Numbered from the stretch's first letter, positions 36,462-46,563 are shown. The stretch is 64,000 nt of DNA from Sulfitobacter indolifex (GCF_022788655.1 NZ_CP084951.1:2356001-2420000), one strand, 5' to 3'. Numbers and translations: made by a program. The notes: generated by a model not told the origin, from the sequence alone.

Positions 36462-36920
36462 ATGACCGTTGAAACCAAAGAAAAGACCAGCGATCGGCAG
36501 GCTTGGATGGGCCTGCTTGCGCGGGCCGAGGCCGCTGATTTGGCGCGGCTCTGGGCGCGCTACGGTGCGGCCCCTGCCCATGACCTGCTGCGCGCGCCCG
36601 AGATCGGCGGCGTCATGCTCCGGGGCCGGATGGGCGCTGTGGGCGAAGCCTTTAACATGGGCGAAATGTCGGTCACGCGCTGTTCGGTGCGGCTGGCGGA
36701 TGGGCCTGACGGCCACGCCTATGTGCAAGGCCGCAGCCGTGACAAGGCGCTGCAAGCCGCCCTTATCGACGCGCTGATGCAAGGCGATGCCGCCGATGAG
36801 CTGCGCGCCAAACTGCTCGACCCGCTGGCTAAGATTGAGACCCAACGCCGCGCCAGTCGCGCCGCCAAGGCAGCAGCCACCAAGGTCGATTTTTTCACCA
36901 TGGTCCGAGGAGAAGACTGA
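36462..36920 (+). CDS. phnG: C-P lyase core subunit PhnG
   Basis: A 152-residue subunit of the PhnGHIJ core complex, which with PhnI joins phosphonate to the ribose of ATP. The family segments WMGLLARAEAADL, GAAPAHDLLRAPEIGGVMLRGR and FNMGEMSVTRCSVRL are present. It starts directly after a GTCTAG element and has no strong ribosome binding site (AAGG eight bases upstream). It overlaps phnH by one base. Confidence 0.94.
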   Translation: MTVETKEKTSDRQAWMGLLARAEAADLARLWARYGAAPAHDLLRAPEIGGVMLRGRMGAVGEAFNMGEMSVTRCSVRLADGPDGHAYVQGRSRDKALQAALIDALMQGDAADELRAKLLDPLAKIETQRRASRAAKAAATKVDFFTMVRGED

Positions 36921-37480
36921 TGCAGACCCTATCGCTGACAGGTGGGTTTCGCGACGCGCCCAAAGACGCCGCTTTTGCCTTTCGCGCCGTGATGAACGCC
37001 ATGGCAAAACCGGGGGAGATCAACAGCGTGGCTGGCGCTGAACCGCCTGCGGGTTTGTCGATCGCTGCCGGGGTCATCTTGCTGACGCTCTGCGACCCCG
37101 AAACGCCGATCTATCTCGCCCCCAGCCTAGACCGGCCCGAATTGCGCGACTGGATCACCTTCCACACCGGCGCAGCTTTCGTTGCGGCCAGCGCGGCACA
37201 ATTCGCCTTGGGCACATGGGACGAACTGCCGCTGGCTGACTTTCCCCTCGGCAGCGCCGCCTACCCCGACCGATCCGCCACGCTGATCGTCGAGATGGAT
37301 GACCTGCGCGCCGAGGGCGCAACCCTTACTGGCCCCGGCATCAAAGACAGCGCGGCGCTGTCGCTGCCCGAACGTGCCGCCTTTCAACAAAACGCGGCGC
37401 TTTTCCCGCGCGGATTGGATTTCATTTTCACCTGCGGCGACCGACTGGCGGCGCTGCCCCGAAGCACAAAGGTGTCCTGA
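36920..37480 (+). CDS. phnH: C-P lyase core subunit PhnH
   Basis: A 186-residue core subunit, a PLP-transferase-like fold without PLP. It carries GGFRDAPKDAAFAFRAVMNAMAKPG and, later, GPGIKDSAALSL typical of PhnH. Translation is coupled to phnG and phnI by one-base overlaps on each side. GAGGAG is present before the start. Confidence 0.93.
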   Translation: MQTLSLTGGFRDAPKDAAFAFRAVMNAMAKPGEINSVAGAEPPAGLSIAAGVILLTLCDPETPIYLAPSLDRPELRDWITFHTGAAFVAASAAQFALGTWDELPLADFPLGSAAYPDRSATLIVEMDDLRAEGATLTGPGIKDSAALSLPERAAFQQNAALFPRGLDFIFTCGDRLAALPRSTKVS

Positions 37481-38580
37481 TGTATGTAGCGGTAAAAGGC
37501 GGCGAGCGGGCGATTGACAACGCCCACGCATGGCTCGCCGAAGAGCGGCGCGGCGATCGCGGCGTGGCCGAACTGAGCGTCGCGCAAATTCGCGAACAGA
37601 TGACGCTGGCGGTGAACAGGGTGATGGCCGAAGGCTCGCTTTATGATCCGGACCTTGCTGCGCTGGCGATCAAACAGGCGCGCGGCGATCTGATCGAAGC
37701 GGTCTTCCTGATCCGCGCCTATCGCACCACCCTGCCCCGGTTTGGCGCCTCGCGCCCGATGGAGACTGGCGCTATGGCCTGCGACCGCCGCGTCTCGGCC
37801 ACCTTTAAGGATGCGCCGGGCGGGCAAGTCTTGGGGCCGACATTCGACTACACGCACCGCCTGCTGGACTTCAAACTGGCCGCCGATGGTGAGGTGCCGC
37901 CCGCGCCCGAGGTGGCCGATGACGAGCCGCCCAAGGACACGCCGCACATCATGGAATTCCTCGACCGCGAAGGCTTGATGCAGCGCGATACGGACAGTCA
38001 GACCCCGCCGCGCGATCTGACCCGCGAACCGCTGGAACTGCCCGCCACCCGCGACCTGCGCCTGCAAGCGTTAACACGCGGCGATGAAGGTTTCGTGCTC
38101 GGCATGGCCTATTCCACCCAGCGCGGCTATGCGCGGAACCACGCTTTCGTCGCAGAACTGCGCATCGGCAAGGTCGCGGTGGAGATGGACATTCCCGAAC
38201 TGGGTTTCACCATCGAGATCGGTGAGGTTGAACTCACCGAATGCGAAACGGTGAACCAATTCACGGGCTCCAAAACCAAACCGCCGCAGTTCACCCGCGG
38301 CTATGGATTGGTGTTCGGCATGTCCGAGCGCAAGGCGATTTCCATGGCGCTGGTGGACCGGGCGCTGCGCTGGGAAGAACTGGGCGAAGACAACCTCGGC
38401 GCGCCTGCGCAGGATGCGGAATTCGTGCTTTATCATGCGGATAACATCCAAGCGACGGGGTTCTTGGAGCATATCAAACTGCCCCATTACGTCGACTTCC
38501 AGTCCGAACTCGAACTGATCCGCAAGCTGCGCCGCGAGGCGACAGCAGCCCAAGACGCGCCCCGGGAGGCCGCAGAATGA
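37480..38580 (+). CDS. phnI: C-P lyase core subunit PhnI
   Basis: A 366-residue core subunit with nucleosidase-type activity: it replaces adenine of ATP with phosphonate with help of PhnG and PhnH. It starts with the typical MYVAVKGGERAIDNAHAW and contains RGYARNHAFVAELRIG and GYGLVFGMSERKAISMALVDR. The C-terminal tail after about 350 is short and charged. The stop overlaps a possible phnJ start. Confidence 0.95.
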   Translation: MYVAVKGGERAIDNAHAWLAEERRGDRGVAELSVAQIREQMTLAVNRVMAEGSLYDPDLAALAIKQARGDLIEAVFLIRAYRTTLPRFGASRPMETGAMACDRRVSATFKDAPGGQVLGPTFDYTHRLLDFKLAADGEVPPAPEVADDEPPKDTPHIMEFLDREGLMQRDTDSQTPPRDLTREPLELPATRDLRLQALTRGDEGFVLGMAYSTQRGYARNHAFVAELRIGKVAVEMDIPELGFTIEIGEVELTECETVNQFTGSKTKPPQFTRGYGLVFGMSERKAISMALVDRALRWEELGEDNLGAPAQDAEFVLYHADNIQATGFLEHIKLPHYVDFQSELELIRKLRREATAAQDAPREAAE

Positions 38581-38627
38581 GGCACGCTATGACACAGAGT
38601 GAACAGGACACGAAAGAGGATAGCGGC

Positions 38628-39497
38628 ATGAACGAGTACAACTTTGCCTATTTAGATGAGCAGACCAAGCGAATGATCCGCCGCGCGATCCTGAAAGGGT
38701 TGGCGATCCCCGGCTATCAGGTGCCCTTTGCCAGCCGCGAAATGCCTATGCCTTACGGCTGGGGCACGGGCGGGGTGCAGGTGTCTGCCGCCGTGCTAAC
38801 GCCGGAGGACACTTTCAAGGTGATCGACCAAGGGGCGGATGACACGACCAACGCCGTCTCAATCCGCCGTTTCTTTGAAAAGACCGCCGGGGTCGCCGTG
38901 ACTGAGGCCACGACAGAGGCCAGCGTCATCCAAACCCGGCACCGCATTCCCGAAGCCGCGCTGCGCGAGGATCAGGTGCTGGTCTATCAGGTGCCAATCC
39001 CCGAACCGCTCCGCTTTCTTGAGCCTTCGGAAGTCGAGACCCGCAAGATGCACGAGCTGGAGGAATACGGGCTGATGCATGTGAAACTCTATGAAGACAT
39101 CGCCCAGCATGGCGCGATTGCCACGGCCTACGCCTATCCGGTCAAGGTCGAGGGACGCTATGTGATGGACCCGTCGCCGATCCCCAAGTTTGATAACCCC
39201 AAACTGGAAATGGCCGCGATCCAACTCTTCGGTGCGGGGCGCGAGCAGCGGATCTATGCGCTGCCGCCCTATACGCAGGTCGTGTCGCTGGATTTCGAGG
39301 ACTACCCCTTTGAGGCTAGCAAAGCCGATCACCCCTGCGGGCTTTGCGGGGCCGACGACAGCTATCTGGATGAGTTGATCGTCGATGACGAAGGCGGGCG
39401 CCTGTTCATGTGTTCCGACACCGATTATTGCGCGGCGCGTCAGGCGGCTGGGCATCGCGGCGCGGATGCGGCCCCTATGTTGGAGGGCGTGGCATGA
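38628..39497 (+). CDS. phnJ: Alpha-D-ribose 1-methylphosphonate 5-phosphate C-P lyase
   Basis: PhnJ is the radical-SAM enzyme that cuts the C-P bond and releases methane or another alkane. The 289 residues hold cluster Cys C237, C240 and C262, the proposed thiyl radical C268 (MCSDTDYC) and the glycine radical region AIPGYQVP (G29), matching E. coli positions. GAGGA eight bases before 38628 and the canonical NEYNFAYLDEQTKRM beginning favour this start; an ATG at 38577 overlapping phnI is the alternative. Confidence 0.96.
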   Translation: MNEYNFAYLDEQTKRMIRRAILKGLAIPGYQVPFASREMPMPYGWGTGGVQVSAAVLTPEDTFKVIDQGADDTTNAVSIRRFFEKTAGVAVTEATTEASVIQTRHRIPEAALREDQVLVYQVPIPEPLRFLEPSEVETRKMHELEEYGLMHVKLYEDIAQHGAIATAYAYPVKVEGRYVMDPSPIPKFDNPKLEMAAIQLFGAGREQRIYALPPYTQVVSLDFEDYPFEASKADHPCGLCGADDSYLDELIVDDEGGRLFMCSDTDYCAARQAAGHRGADAAPMLEGVA

Positions 39498-40264
39498 CCC
39501 CTTTGTTGCAAGTTGAAAACATCGCGAAATTCTATGGTGCGCGGATCGGCTGCACCGATGTCAGCTTTGACCTCTATCCTGGTGAGGTCATGGGCATCGT
39601 CGGCGAAAGTGGCTCGGGCAAGTCTACGCTGCTGAACACGCTGGCGGGGCATTTGACGCCGGATCGTGGGGCGGTGCGTTTTGACACCCGCGCCGATGGG
39701 CTGCGCGACACGGTAACGATGAGCGAGCCGGAGCGCCGAATGCTGTCGCGCACCGATTGGGCCTTTGTGCACCAGCACGCCCGCGATGGGCTGCGCATGA
39801 ACGTAAGCGCAGGCGGCAATGTGGGTGAGCGGCTGATGGCCGTGGGCGCGCGACATTACGGCGACATCCGCGCCAGCGCCACCGATTGGCTGGGCCGGGT
39901 CGAGATCAACGAAGACCGGATTGACGACCGGCCTTCGGCATTCTCCGGCGGGATGCAGCAACGCTTGCAGATTGCCCGCAACCTCGTGACCGGGCCACGG
40001 CTGGTTTTTATGGATGAACCCACCGGCGGGCTGGACGTGAGCGTGCAGGCGCGGCTGCTCGACCTGCTGCGCGGTCTGGTGCGTGAAATGGGGCTGAGCG
40101 CCATTATCGTGACCCATGATCTGGCGGTGGTGCGGCTGCTCGCCGATCGGTTGATGGTGATGAAGGACGGCCATGTGGTTGAAACCGGACTGACAGATCA
40201 GGTGTTGGACGACCCGCAGCATGGCTATACGCAGCTTTTGGTCTCTAGCGTGCTACAGGTTTGA
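39494..40264 (+). CDS. phnK: C-P lyase accessory ATPase PhnK
   Basis: A 256-residue ABC-type ATPase that binds the C-P lyase core rather than a permease. Walker A is GESGSGKST, the signature FSGGMQQRLQIAR and Walker B LVFMDEPTGGLD. The start overlaps the phnJ stop (ATGA). Confidence 0.93.
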   Translation: MTPLLQVENIAKFYGARIGCTDVSFDLYPGEVMGIVGESGSGKSTLLNTLAGHLTPDRGAVRFDTRADGLRDTVTMSEPERRMLSRTDWAFVHQHARDGLRMNVSAGGNVGERLMAVGARHYGDIRASATDWLGRVEINEDRIDDRPSAFSGGMQQRLQIARNLVTGPRLVFMDEPTGGLDVSVQARLLDLLRGLVREMGLSAIIVTHDLAVVRLLADRLMVMKDGHVVETGLTDQVLDDPQHGYTQLLVSSVLQV

Positions 40265-40335
40265 CGGTGCAGGGAAATGTTTCGCACGCGAAACAAATTA
40301 CAAAAGTTAACAATAGGTTAAACAAGGCTGAACCC

Positions 40336-41019
40336 ATGATACGCGTGGAAAATGTGAGCAAATCCTTTACCCTGCACAACCAAGGTGCTGCGGTGATCCC
40401 GGTGATGCGCGGCGGTGAATTGACCGTGGCACGCGGCGAATGCGTGGCGCTGACCGGTGCCTCGGGGGCCGGGAAATCAACGCTGATGCGGATGATCTAC
40501 GGCAACTATCTGACCGCCTCGGGCCGGGTCATGGTGGGCGATCTGGATGTCGCCCGCGCCGCCCCGCGTGAGATATTGGACCTGCGCCGCAATGTGCTGG
40601 GCTATGTAAGCCAGTTCTTACGGGTGGTGCCGCGGGTGGCCACGCTTGACGTGGTGGCCGAACCGCTCCGCGCCGTGGGCAGCAGCGAAGCTGACGCACG
40701 GGCGCGGGCCGGAGAGTTGCTGGCGCAGCTCAACATCCCCGAGCGGCTTTGGCAGCTCAGCCCGACGACCTTTTCAGGCGGGGAGCAGCAGCGGGTGAAC
40801 ATCGCCCGCGGCTTTGCGCACCCCTACCCCGTCTTGCTGTTGGATGAGCCGACAGCGAGCCTGGATGCCACCAACCGCGCCACGGTGCTCGCGTTGATCG
40901 AAGAGGCCAAGGCACGCGGCACGGCAATCTTGGGCATTTTCCACGATGAAGCCGCCCGCGATCAGATCTGCGACCGCGAGGTGGATGTGACCCGCTTCAC
41001 CCCCGGATTGGCGGCATGA
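40336..41019 (+). CDS. phnL: C-P lyase accessory ATPase PhnL
   Basis: A 227-residue ABC-type ATPase, partner of PhnK. Walker A is GASGAGKST, the signature FSGGEQQRVNIAR and Walker B LLLDEPTASLD. The 72 bp gap after phnK is unusual in this tightly packed operon; a longer frame from 40261 exists, but MIRVENVSKSF is the usual beginning. It overlaps phnN by four bases. Confidence 0.92.
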   Translation: MIRVENVSKSFTLHNQGAAVIPVMRGGELTVARGECVALTGASGAGKSTLMRMIYGNYLTASGRVMVGDLDVARAAPREILDLRRNVLGYVSQFLRVVPRVATLDVVAEPLRAVGSSEADARARAGELLAQLNIPERLWQLSPTTFSGGEQQRVNIARGFAHPYPVLLLDEPTASLDATNRATVLALIEEAKARGTAILGIFHDEAARDQICDREVDVTRFTPGLAA

Positions 41020-41564
41020 GCGGGCGTTTTATCGCAGTGGTCGGCCCGTCAGGCGTCGGCAAGGACAGTGTCATGGCAAAGCTGGCGGAAGGGCGGCCTG
41101 ACCTCTTCCTCGCCCGTCGCGCGATCACGCGGTCCAGTGACGCAGGGGGCGAGGATTTCGACGGGATGAGCAAGCGCGAATTCCTGTCGCTTGAGGCGGC
41201 GGGTGCCTTTGCGCTGAGTTGGTCGGCGCATGGGCTGCACTACGGCATTCCCATCGCGGTCGAAACGGCGCTGGAAGATGGGCGCGATGTGCTGGCCAAT
41301 CTCTCGCGCGGGGTGTTGAGTGAGGCAAAGCGGAGGTTCGCGCGGTTCGAGGTGCTGTCGCTCACTGCCTCCCCTCAAGTGCTGGCCGCGCGGCTGCGAG
41401 GGCGTGGGCGCGAAACGGAGGATGAAATCACCGCCCGTTTGGCACGGGCCGAACGCGCCCTGCCCGATCACATCGCGGCGCTTGAAATCGACAACTCTGG
41501 CCCGCTGGAGCAAACCGTGGCGCAGGCGGTGGCGGCACTTTACCCCGAGAGGGTGGCGCGGTGA
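41016..41564 (+). CDS. phnN: Ribose 1,5-bisphosphate phosphokinase PhnN
   Basis: PhnN phosphorylates ribose 1,5-bisphosphate to PRPP, returning ribose from the C-P lyase route. The 182-residue guanylate-kinase-like protein has the P-loop GPSGVGKDS. Its last 25 bp overlap the 3' end of the opposite-strand 2H phosphoesterase-like gene. Confidence 0.93.
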   Translation: MSGRFIAVVGPSGVGKDSVMAKLAEGRPDLFLARRAITRSSDAGGEDFDGMSKREFLSLEAAGAFALSWSAHGLHYGIPIAVETALEDGRDVLANLSRGVLSEAKRRFARFEVLSLTASPQVLAARLRGRGRETEDEITARLARAERALPDHIAALEIDNSGPLEQTVAQAVAALYPERVAR

Positions 41565-42217
41565 ACCTCGTGGAACATACCGTCCTTGGCCTGCCCCACC
41601 AACGTCAGGCTGTCCAGCGTGAAGGGCTGGGGCAGATGTGGCGTGATATAGGGGGTCAGCGCCGCCGTAATCTGCGGCAGGTCGGCTTTAGGCAGCTTGC
41701 TGGTCAGGGTGATGTGGAAGCGGAAAGCGTCCATGACGTAAGGATAGCCCCATTGGATGAGGTTCGCCTCCTGCGTAGGCGTCAAGCTGGCTTGGCGGCG
41801 GCGGGCAAGGTCAGCCTCAGCCGGGGGCGCGCGGAAGGTATCAAGGCCGCGCACCACCTCGGCGGCCATGGCGTTCAGTGCGGTGGTGTCCCCCTCAGAC
41901 GTCAGCGCCAGGAAGCGGCCCAGTGGGGTCAGGGTGAGCCTGTCCAGCGTAACGGGTGCAAGCTGCGTGCACAGCGCTTCGAACGCGGCTTGCAGGTCGT
42001 CCGCCGTGACCCCCTCGGCCAAAACGAAGGGCGGTTTGATCGTCGCATGCAGTCCGTATTTGCGCGGCGTCTCGGTCAGGGCGGCCACGTCCAGCCCGGC
42101 CACGTTCGGATGCGCCACAGTCTGCCCGCGTGCCACATCCCAACCCAGCCACGCGGCACCGGCCTCGGCCAAGGTACCCTGCGGCGTATAATAGATCGCG
42201 TAGCGGTCAAACTTCAT
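41540..42217 (-). CDS. 2H phosphoesterase-like phosphonate metabolism protein (DUF1045)
   Basis: A 225-residue protein with two His-x-Thr signatures, GLHATIKPPF (about 54-63) and FRFHITLTSK (about 165-174), as in 2H phosphoesterases. This family is found in C-P lyase loci. No phnP gene (cyclic phosphodiesterase) is visible in the window, so it could open the ribose 1,2-cyclic phosphate; that role is inferred. It overlaps phnN by 25 bp in convergent orientation and is divergent from phnM. Confidence 0.8.
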   Translation of the reverse strand: MKFDRYAIYYTPQGTLAEAGAAWLGWDVARGQTVAHPNVAGLDVAALTETPRKYGLHATIKPPFVLAEGVTADDLQAAFEALCTQLAPVTLDRLTLTPLGRFLALTSEGDTTALNAMAAEVVRGLDTFRAPPAEADLARRRQASLTPTQEANLIQWGYPYVMDAFRFHITLTSKLPKADLPQITAALTPYITPHLPQPFTLDSLTLVGQAKDGMFHEVHRATLSG

Positions 42218-42230
42218 TCATCTTCTCCTT

Positions 42231-42244
42231 GCATCCATGGATGC
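42231..42244. promoter_or_regulatory. Perfect 14-bp palindrome between the 2H gene and phnM
   Basis: GCATCCATGGATGC lies in a gap of only 47 bp between the divergent starts. It is symmetrical and could be an operator, but its sequence does not match the putative PhnF site. Confidence 0.4.
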
Positions 42245-42264
42245 GCAACAAGCGTGACGTTCTC

Positions 42265-43413
42265 ATGACAAAAGAAACCATTCTCGCCAATGCGAAACTG
42301 ATCCTGCCCGATGAGGTAAAAACCGGCAGCATTGTACTGCGTGACGGGGTGATCGCGGATATCGCCGAAGGGGCCGCCGTGCCGAAGGGGGCAGCCGATT
42401 GTGAAGGCCGCTACCTCGCGCCCGGTTTGGTGGAATTGCACACCGACAATCTTGAGCGTCACATGAAGCCACGCCCAAAGGTCGATTGGCCACACCGCGC
42501 GGCAATCATCGCCCATGATCGGGAACTGGCGGGCACCGGGATCACCACGGTCTTTGACGCGATCCGTGTGGGGTCGATCATCTCGGACGACGGGCGCAAA
42601 CGCTATGATAAATACGCCCGCAACATGGCCGATGAAATTCTGATGATGCGCGACAGCGGCGCGCTGTCGATCAGCCACCACATCCACCTGCGCGCCGAGG
42701 TATGCTCGGAAACGCTGGAGGAGGAATTGGCCGAATTTGGCCCCGACGATAAGGTCGGCATCGTGAGCCTGATGGACCACACACCGGGCCAGCGCCAATT
42801 CCGCGATGTGCAAAAGTTCGAGGATTACGTCTGCGGCAAAAACGGCCTTCCGCGTGAGGATTTTGGCGACTACGTCACCTTTCTGCACGGGTTGCAGGAG
42901 CGGCTGGGCGCGAAACATGAGGCGGCGGCGGTGGCAGCGGCAAAGCGCTATGGCGCGGCGCTGGCCAGTCATGATGACACCACGGCCCAACAGGTTGCCA
43001 CCAGCCATGCCCATGGCGTGCGCTTGGCCGAATTTCCCACCACCCGCGAGGCGGCGCAGGCCTGCCATGCCCAAGACATCGCCACGATCATGGGCGCGCC
43101 CAATCTTGTGCGCGGTGGATCGCATTCGGGCAATGTGGCGGCGCAGGAATTGGCCGAACTGGATTTGCTCGACATCCTCTCGTCAGACTACGTGCCTGCT
43201 GCCCTCCTCTTGGGCGCGGTGCAACTGGGCAACCTTTGGGGCAATATGGCCCGCGGGCTTGCCACCGTCACACGTACGCCCGCACATCATGTGGGGCTGA
43301 CCGACCGGGGGGAGATTGCGGTTGGGATGCGGGCCGATCTGATCGAGTTCGAGGTGATGAAAGACGCGCCGATCCTGCGTTCAGTTATTGCCATGGGCAA
43401 GCGTGTCGCCTGA
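42265..43413 (+). CDS. phnM: Ribose 1-methylphosphonate 5-triphosphate diphosphatase PhnM
   Basis: PhnM removes diphosphate from ribose 1-methylphosphonate 5-triphosphate to prepare the PhnJ substrate. The 382-residue amidohydrolase-fold protein has LAPGLVELHTDNLERHMKP near the N-terminus, the metal-binding SISHHIHLRAE, ALASHDDTT and MGAPNLVRGGSHSGN. The ATG at 42265 is chosen as the natural family start; the ribosome binding site is weak. Confidence 0.95.
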   Translation: MTKETILANAKLILPDEVKTGSIVLRDGVIADIAEGAAVPKGAADCEGRYLAPGLVELHTDNLERHMKPRPKVDWPHRAAIIAHDRELAGTGITTVFDAIRVGSIISDDGRKRYDKYARNMADEILMMRDSGALSISHHIHLRAEVCSETLEEELAEFGPDDKVGIVSLMDHTPGQRQFRDVQKFEDYVCGKNGLPREDFGDYVTFLHGLQERLGAKHEAAAVAAAKRYGAALASHDDTTAQQVATSHAHGVRLAEFPTTREAAQACHAQDIATIMGAPNLVRGGSHSGNVAAQELAELDLLDILSSDYVPAALLLGAVQLGNLWGNMARGLATVTRTPAHHVGLTDRGEIAVGMRADLIEFEVMKDAPILRSVIAMGKRVA

Positions 43414-43636
43414 TCGGCGCAGATGGCTATTTCAGCGGACCCGCCCCTTACGGCGGGTACCGCCAAGCGCATCATCCTCCCTAACCTCAGGGGCAAGCAG
43501 CACAAAAATTTGTTGCTAAGCGGAAAAGTGGCCCTTTTCGCTCGCCTTGCCGCGCCTTAAAGCTAGATTACGTCCACTCTGCATCTCGCAGGTGGATTTC
43601 AGCCGGTTATTGCAATCGACAAGCTTGAGGGAAAAG

Positions 43637-46054
43637 GTGCAAGAAGCAATCAAATTGGCGAGCGATCGTCTGGGTCAAATCGTCGAAGACGCGGCGAGCG
43701 AAGTTTACCTATTTTCAGCCGATGACTTCACTTTCACCCTCGTTAACCGCGGCGCGCGTGAGAACTTGGGCTATTCGATGAGTGAACTGCGCGACATGGT
43801 CGCGTGGGACATCAAACCCGAACTGTCGCGCGACGCCTTTCTCAGCCTTGTGCAGCCGCTGTTGCGGGGTGAAAAATCCACCCTTGAGTATGAGACGGTA
43901 CACCAGCGCAAAGATGGCTCGCGTTACCACGTCTTGACGCATTTGCAGCTAATCGTCACCGAAGGCGAGAAGGTGTTCTATGCGGCCATTCAGGACATCA
44001 CCAAGCAGAAAGAGACCAACGCGGCGCTGACCAAGGTCTCGACCCAACTGGACGCGATCCTGAGCAACACCACCATGGCGATCTTCATGATGGACGATCA
44101 GCAGCAATGCGTCTTTATGAACCGCGCTGCGGAAGAATTGACCGGCTATAAGTTTGAGGAAACGGCGGGCAAACCGCTGCATGACGTGATCCATCACACC
44201 CACCCCGACGGGCGGCACTTCCCCATCGAAGACTGCGCCATCGACCGCGCCTTTCCCGAAAACCACCAGACCCAAGGCGAGGAAACTTTCGTTCATAAGG
44301 ATGGCAGTTTTTACCCCGTAGGCTTCACCGCGTCGCCGATGAAGAACGAGGATGGCAAGACCGTCGGCACGGTGATCGAAGTCCGCGACCTGCGTGAAGA
44401 ACTTCGCGCCCGCAATGCGGAGATTGAATTTAGCAACGCGTTGAAGACCAAGATCGAAGAGGCCATGGGCGAGCGTGACCGGCTAGAAGCGCAGCTGGTA
44501 CAGGCCCAGAAAATGGAAGCCGTAGGCCAGCTTACCGGCGGCATCGCGCATGATTTCAACAATCTGCTTCAGGTGGTGGGCAGCAACCTTCAACTTTTGT
44601 CGAAAGAATTGGCCGAAGGCGACGCTAAGCGACGTTTCGTCGATAATGCGATTGCGGGCGTGTCGCGCGGGGCGAACCTTACGTCGCAATTGTTGGCCTT
44701 TGGGCGGCAGCAGCCCTTGGAGCCCAAGCCACAGAACCTTGGCCGTTTGGTGCGGGGCATGGACGACATGCTGCGCCGCACCTTGGGCGAAGGGATTGAG
44801 ATTGAGACGGTAATCTCAGGCGGATTGTGGAACTGCCTTGTCGATCCGGCACAATTGGAAAACGTGATCCTTAACCTCGCGATCAACGCGCGTGATGCGA
44901 TGTCGCATCATGGCAAGCTGACAATTGAGGTGGGCAACGCATCCCTCGATGACGCCTACGCACGGAGCCAACCCAATGTGACCCCCGGCCAATATGTGAT
45001 GCTGGCGATCACCGATACCGGCTCTGGCATCGCACCCGAGATTATGGAGAAGGTTTTTGACCCCTTCTTTACCACCAAGGAAACCGGCGAAGGCACGGGG
45101 CTTGGTCTCAGCATGGTTTACGGCTTTATCAAACAGTCCGGCGGGCACATCAAACTCTACAGCGAAGAGGCCCATGGTACGACTGTGCGGGTCTATCTGC
45201 CGCGCACACAGCGCCAAGAAGAAAGCGTGCGCCAGCCCGTCACAACCGAAACGCCCATTGGCAGCGGTGAGGTGATTTTGGTTGTCGAAGACGACGCCGC
45301 CGTGCGTGAAACCGCCGTCGATCTGCTGCGCGATCTGGGCTATGCTGTGCTAACGGCTGAGAATGCCGACAGCGCGCTGGCGATCGTCAAAAGCGGCGTG
45401 AAAATCAACCTGCTGTTCACCGATGTGGTCATGCCCGGCAAAATCCGCAGCCCCGAGCTTGCGCGTGAAACCAAAGCGCAACTGCCAAATGTTGGTGTGC
45501 TCTTTACCTCGGGTTACACACAGAACGCCATTGTCCATGCCGGCCGGCTGGATGACGGAGTTGACTTGCTGAGCAAACCTTACACCCGCGAACGGCTAGC
45601 GCTAAAGATCCACGAGATCCTGTCCCGTCATGCCAGCGCCGAAGCTGCGCTTTCGGGTCGGCAAGCCGAGCAGGACCAGACCAGCGATGCGTTGAAAGTC
45701 TTGTTGGTCGAAGACGACGCACTGATCAGCATGGCCACGGCGGATATGCTCTCTGATTTGGGCTATGCTGTCACCGAAGCGGACTGTGTCGCCGCCGCAG
45801 AGCGCTGCCTCGCGCAGGAGCGGTTTGATATCATGTTTACCGATCTTGGGCTGCCGGATGGCTCTGGCATGGATTTGGTGCAGCAGGTTACGCAATTGCG
45901 CCCGGAGATCGCGGTCATCATTGCCTCAGGCGCCGATCCGCGGGAATACGCCGAAGGTGAAACCGACCGGACGCGCTTTGTTAGCTTGATGAAACCTTAC
46001 GATGAACATTCGTTGAAACGCGCACTTGCGCAATGCGAGGAGAGCCAGGCCTAA
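43637..46054 (+). CDS. Hybrid sensor histidine kinase: PAS-PAS-HisKA-HATPase-REC-REC
   Basis: A large cytoplasmic hybrid kinase (805 residues from a GTG that follows GAGGGA; a TTG at 43547 would add 30). In the 805 numbering: PAS domains at about 20-120 and 140-250, a linker coiled coil at 255-290, phospho-accepting H305 in [15 protein letters not shown]-binding motifs [15 protein letters not shown] and GTGLGLSM, then two receiver domains with D596 (LLFTDVVMP) and D736 (MFTDLGLPD). No membrane span is visible, so it senses an internal signal. No separate response regulator lies next to it. Confidence 0.9.
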   Translation: MQEAIKLASDRLGQIVEDAASEVYLFSADDFTFTLVNRGARENLGYSMSELRDMVAWDIKPELSRDAFLSLVQPLLRGEKSTLEYETVHQRKDGSRYHVLTHLQLIVTEGEKVFYAAIQDITKQKETNAALTKVSTQLDAILSNTTMAIFMMDDQQQCVFMNRAAEELTGYKFEETAGKPLHDVIHHTHPDGRHFPIEDCAIDRAFPENHQTQGEETFVHKDGSFYPVGFTASPMKNEDGKTVGTVIEVRDLREELRARNAEIEFSNALKTKIEEAMGERDRLEAQLVQAQKMEAVGQLTGGIAHDFNNLLQVVGSNLQLLSKELAEGDAKRRFVDNAIAGVSRGANLTSQLLAFGRQQPLEPKPQNLGRLVRGMDDMLRRTLGEGIEIETVISGGLWNCLVDPAQLENVILNLAINARDAMSHHGKLTIEVGNASLDDAYARSQPNVTPGQYVMLAITDTGSGIAPEIMEKVFDPFFTTKETGEGTGLGLSMVYGFIKQSGGHIKLYSEEAHGTTVRVYLPRTQRQEESVRQPVTTETPIGSGEVILVVEDDAAVRETAVDLLRDLGYAVLTAENADSALAIVKSGVKINLLFTDVVMPGKIRSPELARETKAQLPNVGVLFTSGYTQNAIVHAGRLDDGVDLLSKPYTRERLALKIHEILSRHASAEAALSGRQAEQDQTSDALKVLLVEDDALISMATADMLSDLGYAVTEADCVAAAERCLAQERFDIMFTDLGLPDGSGMDLVQQVTQLRPEIAVIIASGADPREYAEGETDRTRFVSLMKPYDEHSLKRALAQCEESQA

Positions 46055-46115
46055 GACGGCTAGGATCAGCCCTGTTTTCGATTTAAGACGTCAGAAAACA
46101 AATGAGAGGCAGATC

Positions 46116-46403
46116 ATGCGCAGGATCACATTCGCAACCGTTTCCACCCTTATGTTCGTCGCAGGTTGTGCGGGCATCGTTGCCGATCAGGTGATGGTGC
46201 ACCGCACCGGGCCAGATGAGCTTTTGAAGCTGCGCAGCGGCCCCGGCCTCGACTTTGGGGTCATCATGGGGCTGCCTGATGGCACAGTCCTCAACCGTCG
46301 CGATTGTGTGACTGAGACTGGCCAGCTTTGGTGCCGTGTGTCCTTGGCCGACGCGCCAGAGGTACGGGGCTATGTCTCGGCTGATTATATCTCGGATATC
46401 TGA
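46116..46403 (+). CDS. SH3-domain lipoprotein
   Basis: A 95-residue predicted lipoprotein. The signal peptide ends in the lipobox VAGC. The mature part is a bacterial SH3 domain (LKLRSGPGLDFGVIMGLPDGT, WCRVSLA, GYVSADYI), a type that binds cell-wall peptides. The ATG at 46116 follows GAGAGG. Partner unknown. Confidence 0.8.
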   Translation: MRRITFATVSTLMFVAGCAGIVADQVMVHRTGPDELLKLRSGPGLDFGVIMGLPDGTVLNRRDCVTETGQLWCRVSLADAPEVRGYVSADYISDI

Positions 46404-46563
46404 CGCGAAAACCGGAGCGGGGCGGCGCACGCCCCCCTCCCTTTCAGACGGCCCCACTGCGCCGCTGTCCGACGCGTGGCTAGATTTACCGGCACATCAC
46501 TCTATCTGAGGGCTTCACACCCGCTGAGACAGTCAGTGAAACCTCTCAAGAGTAAGGACAAAT

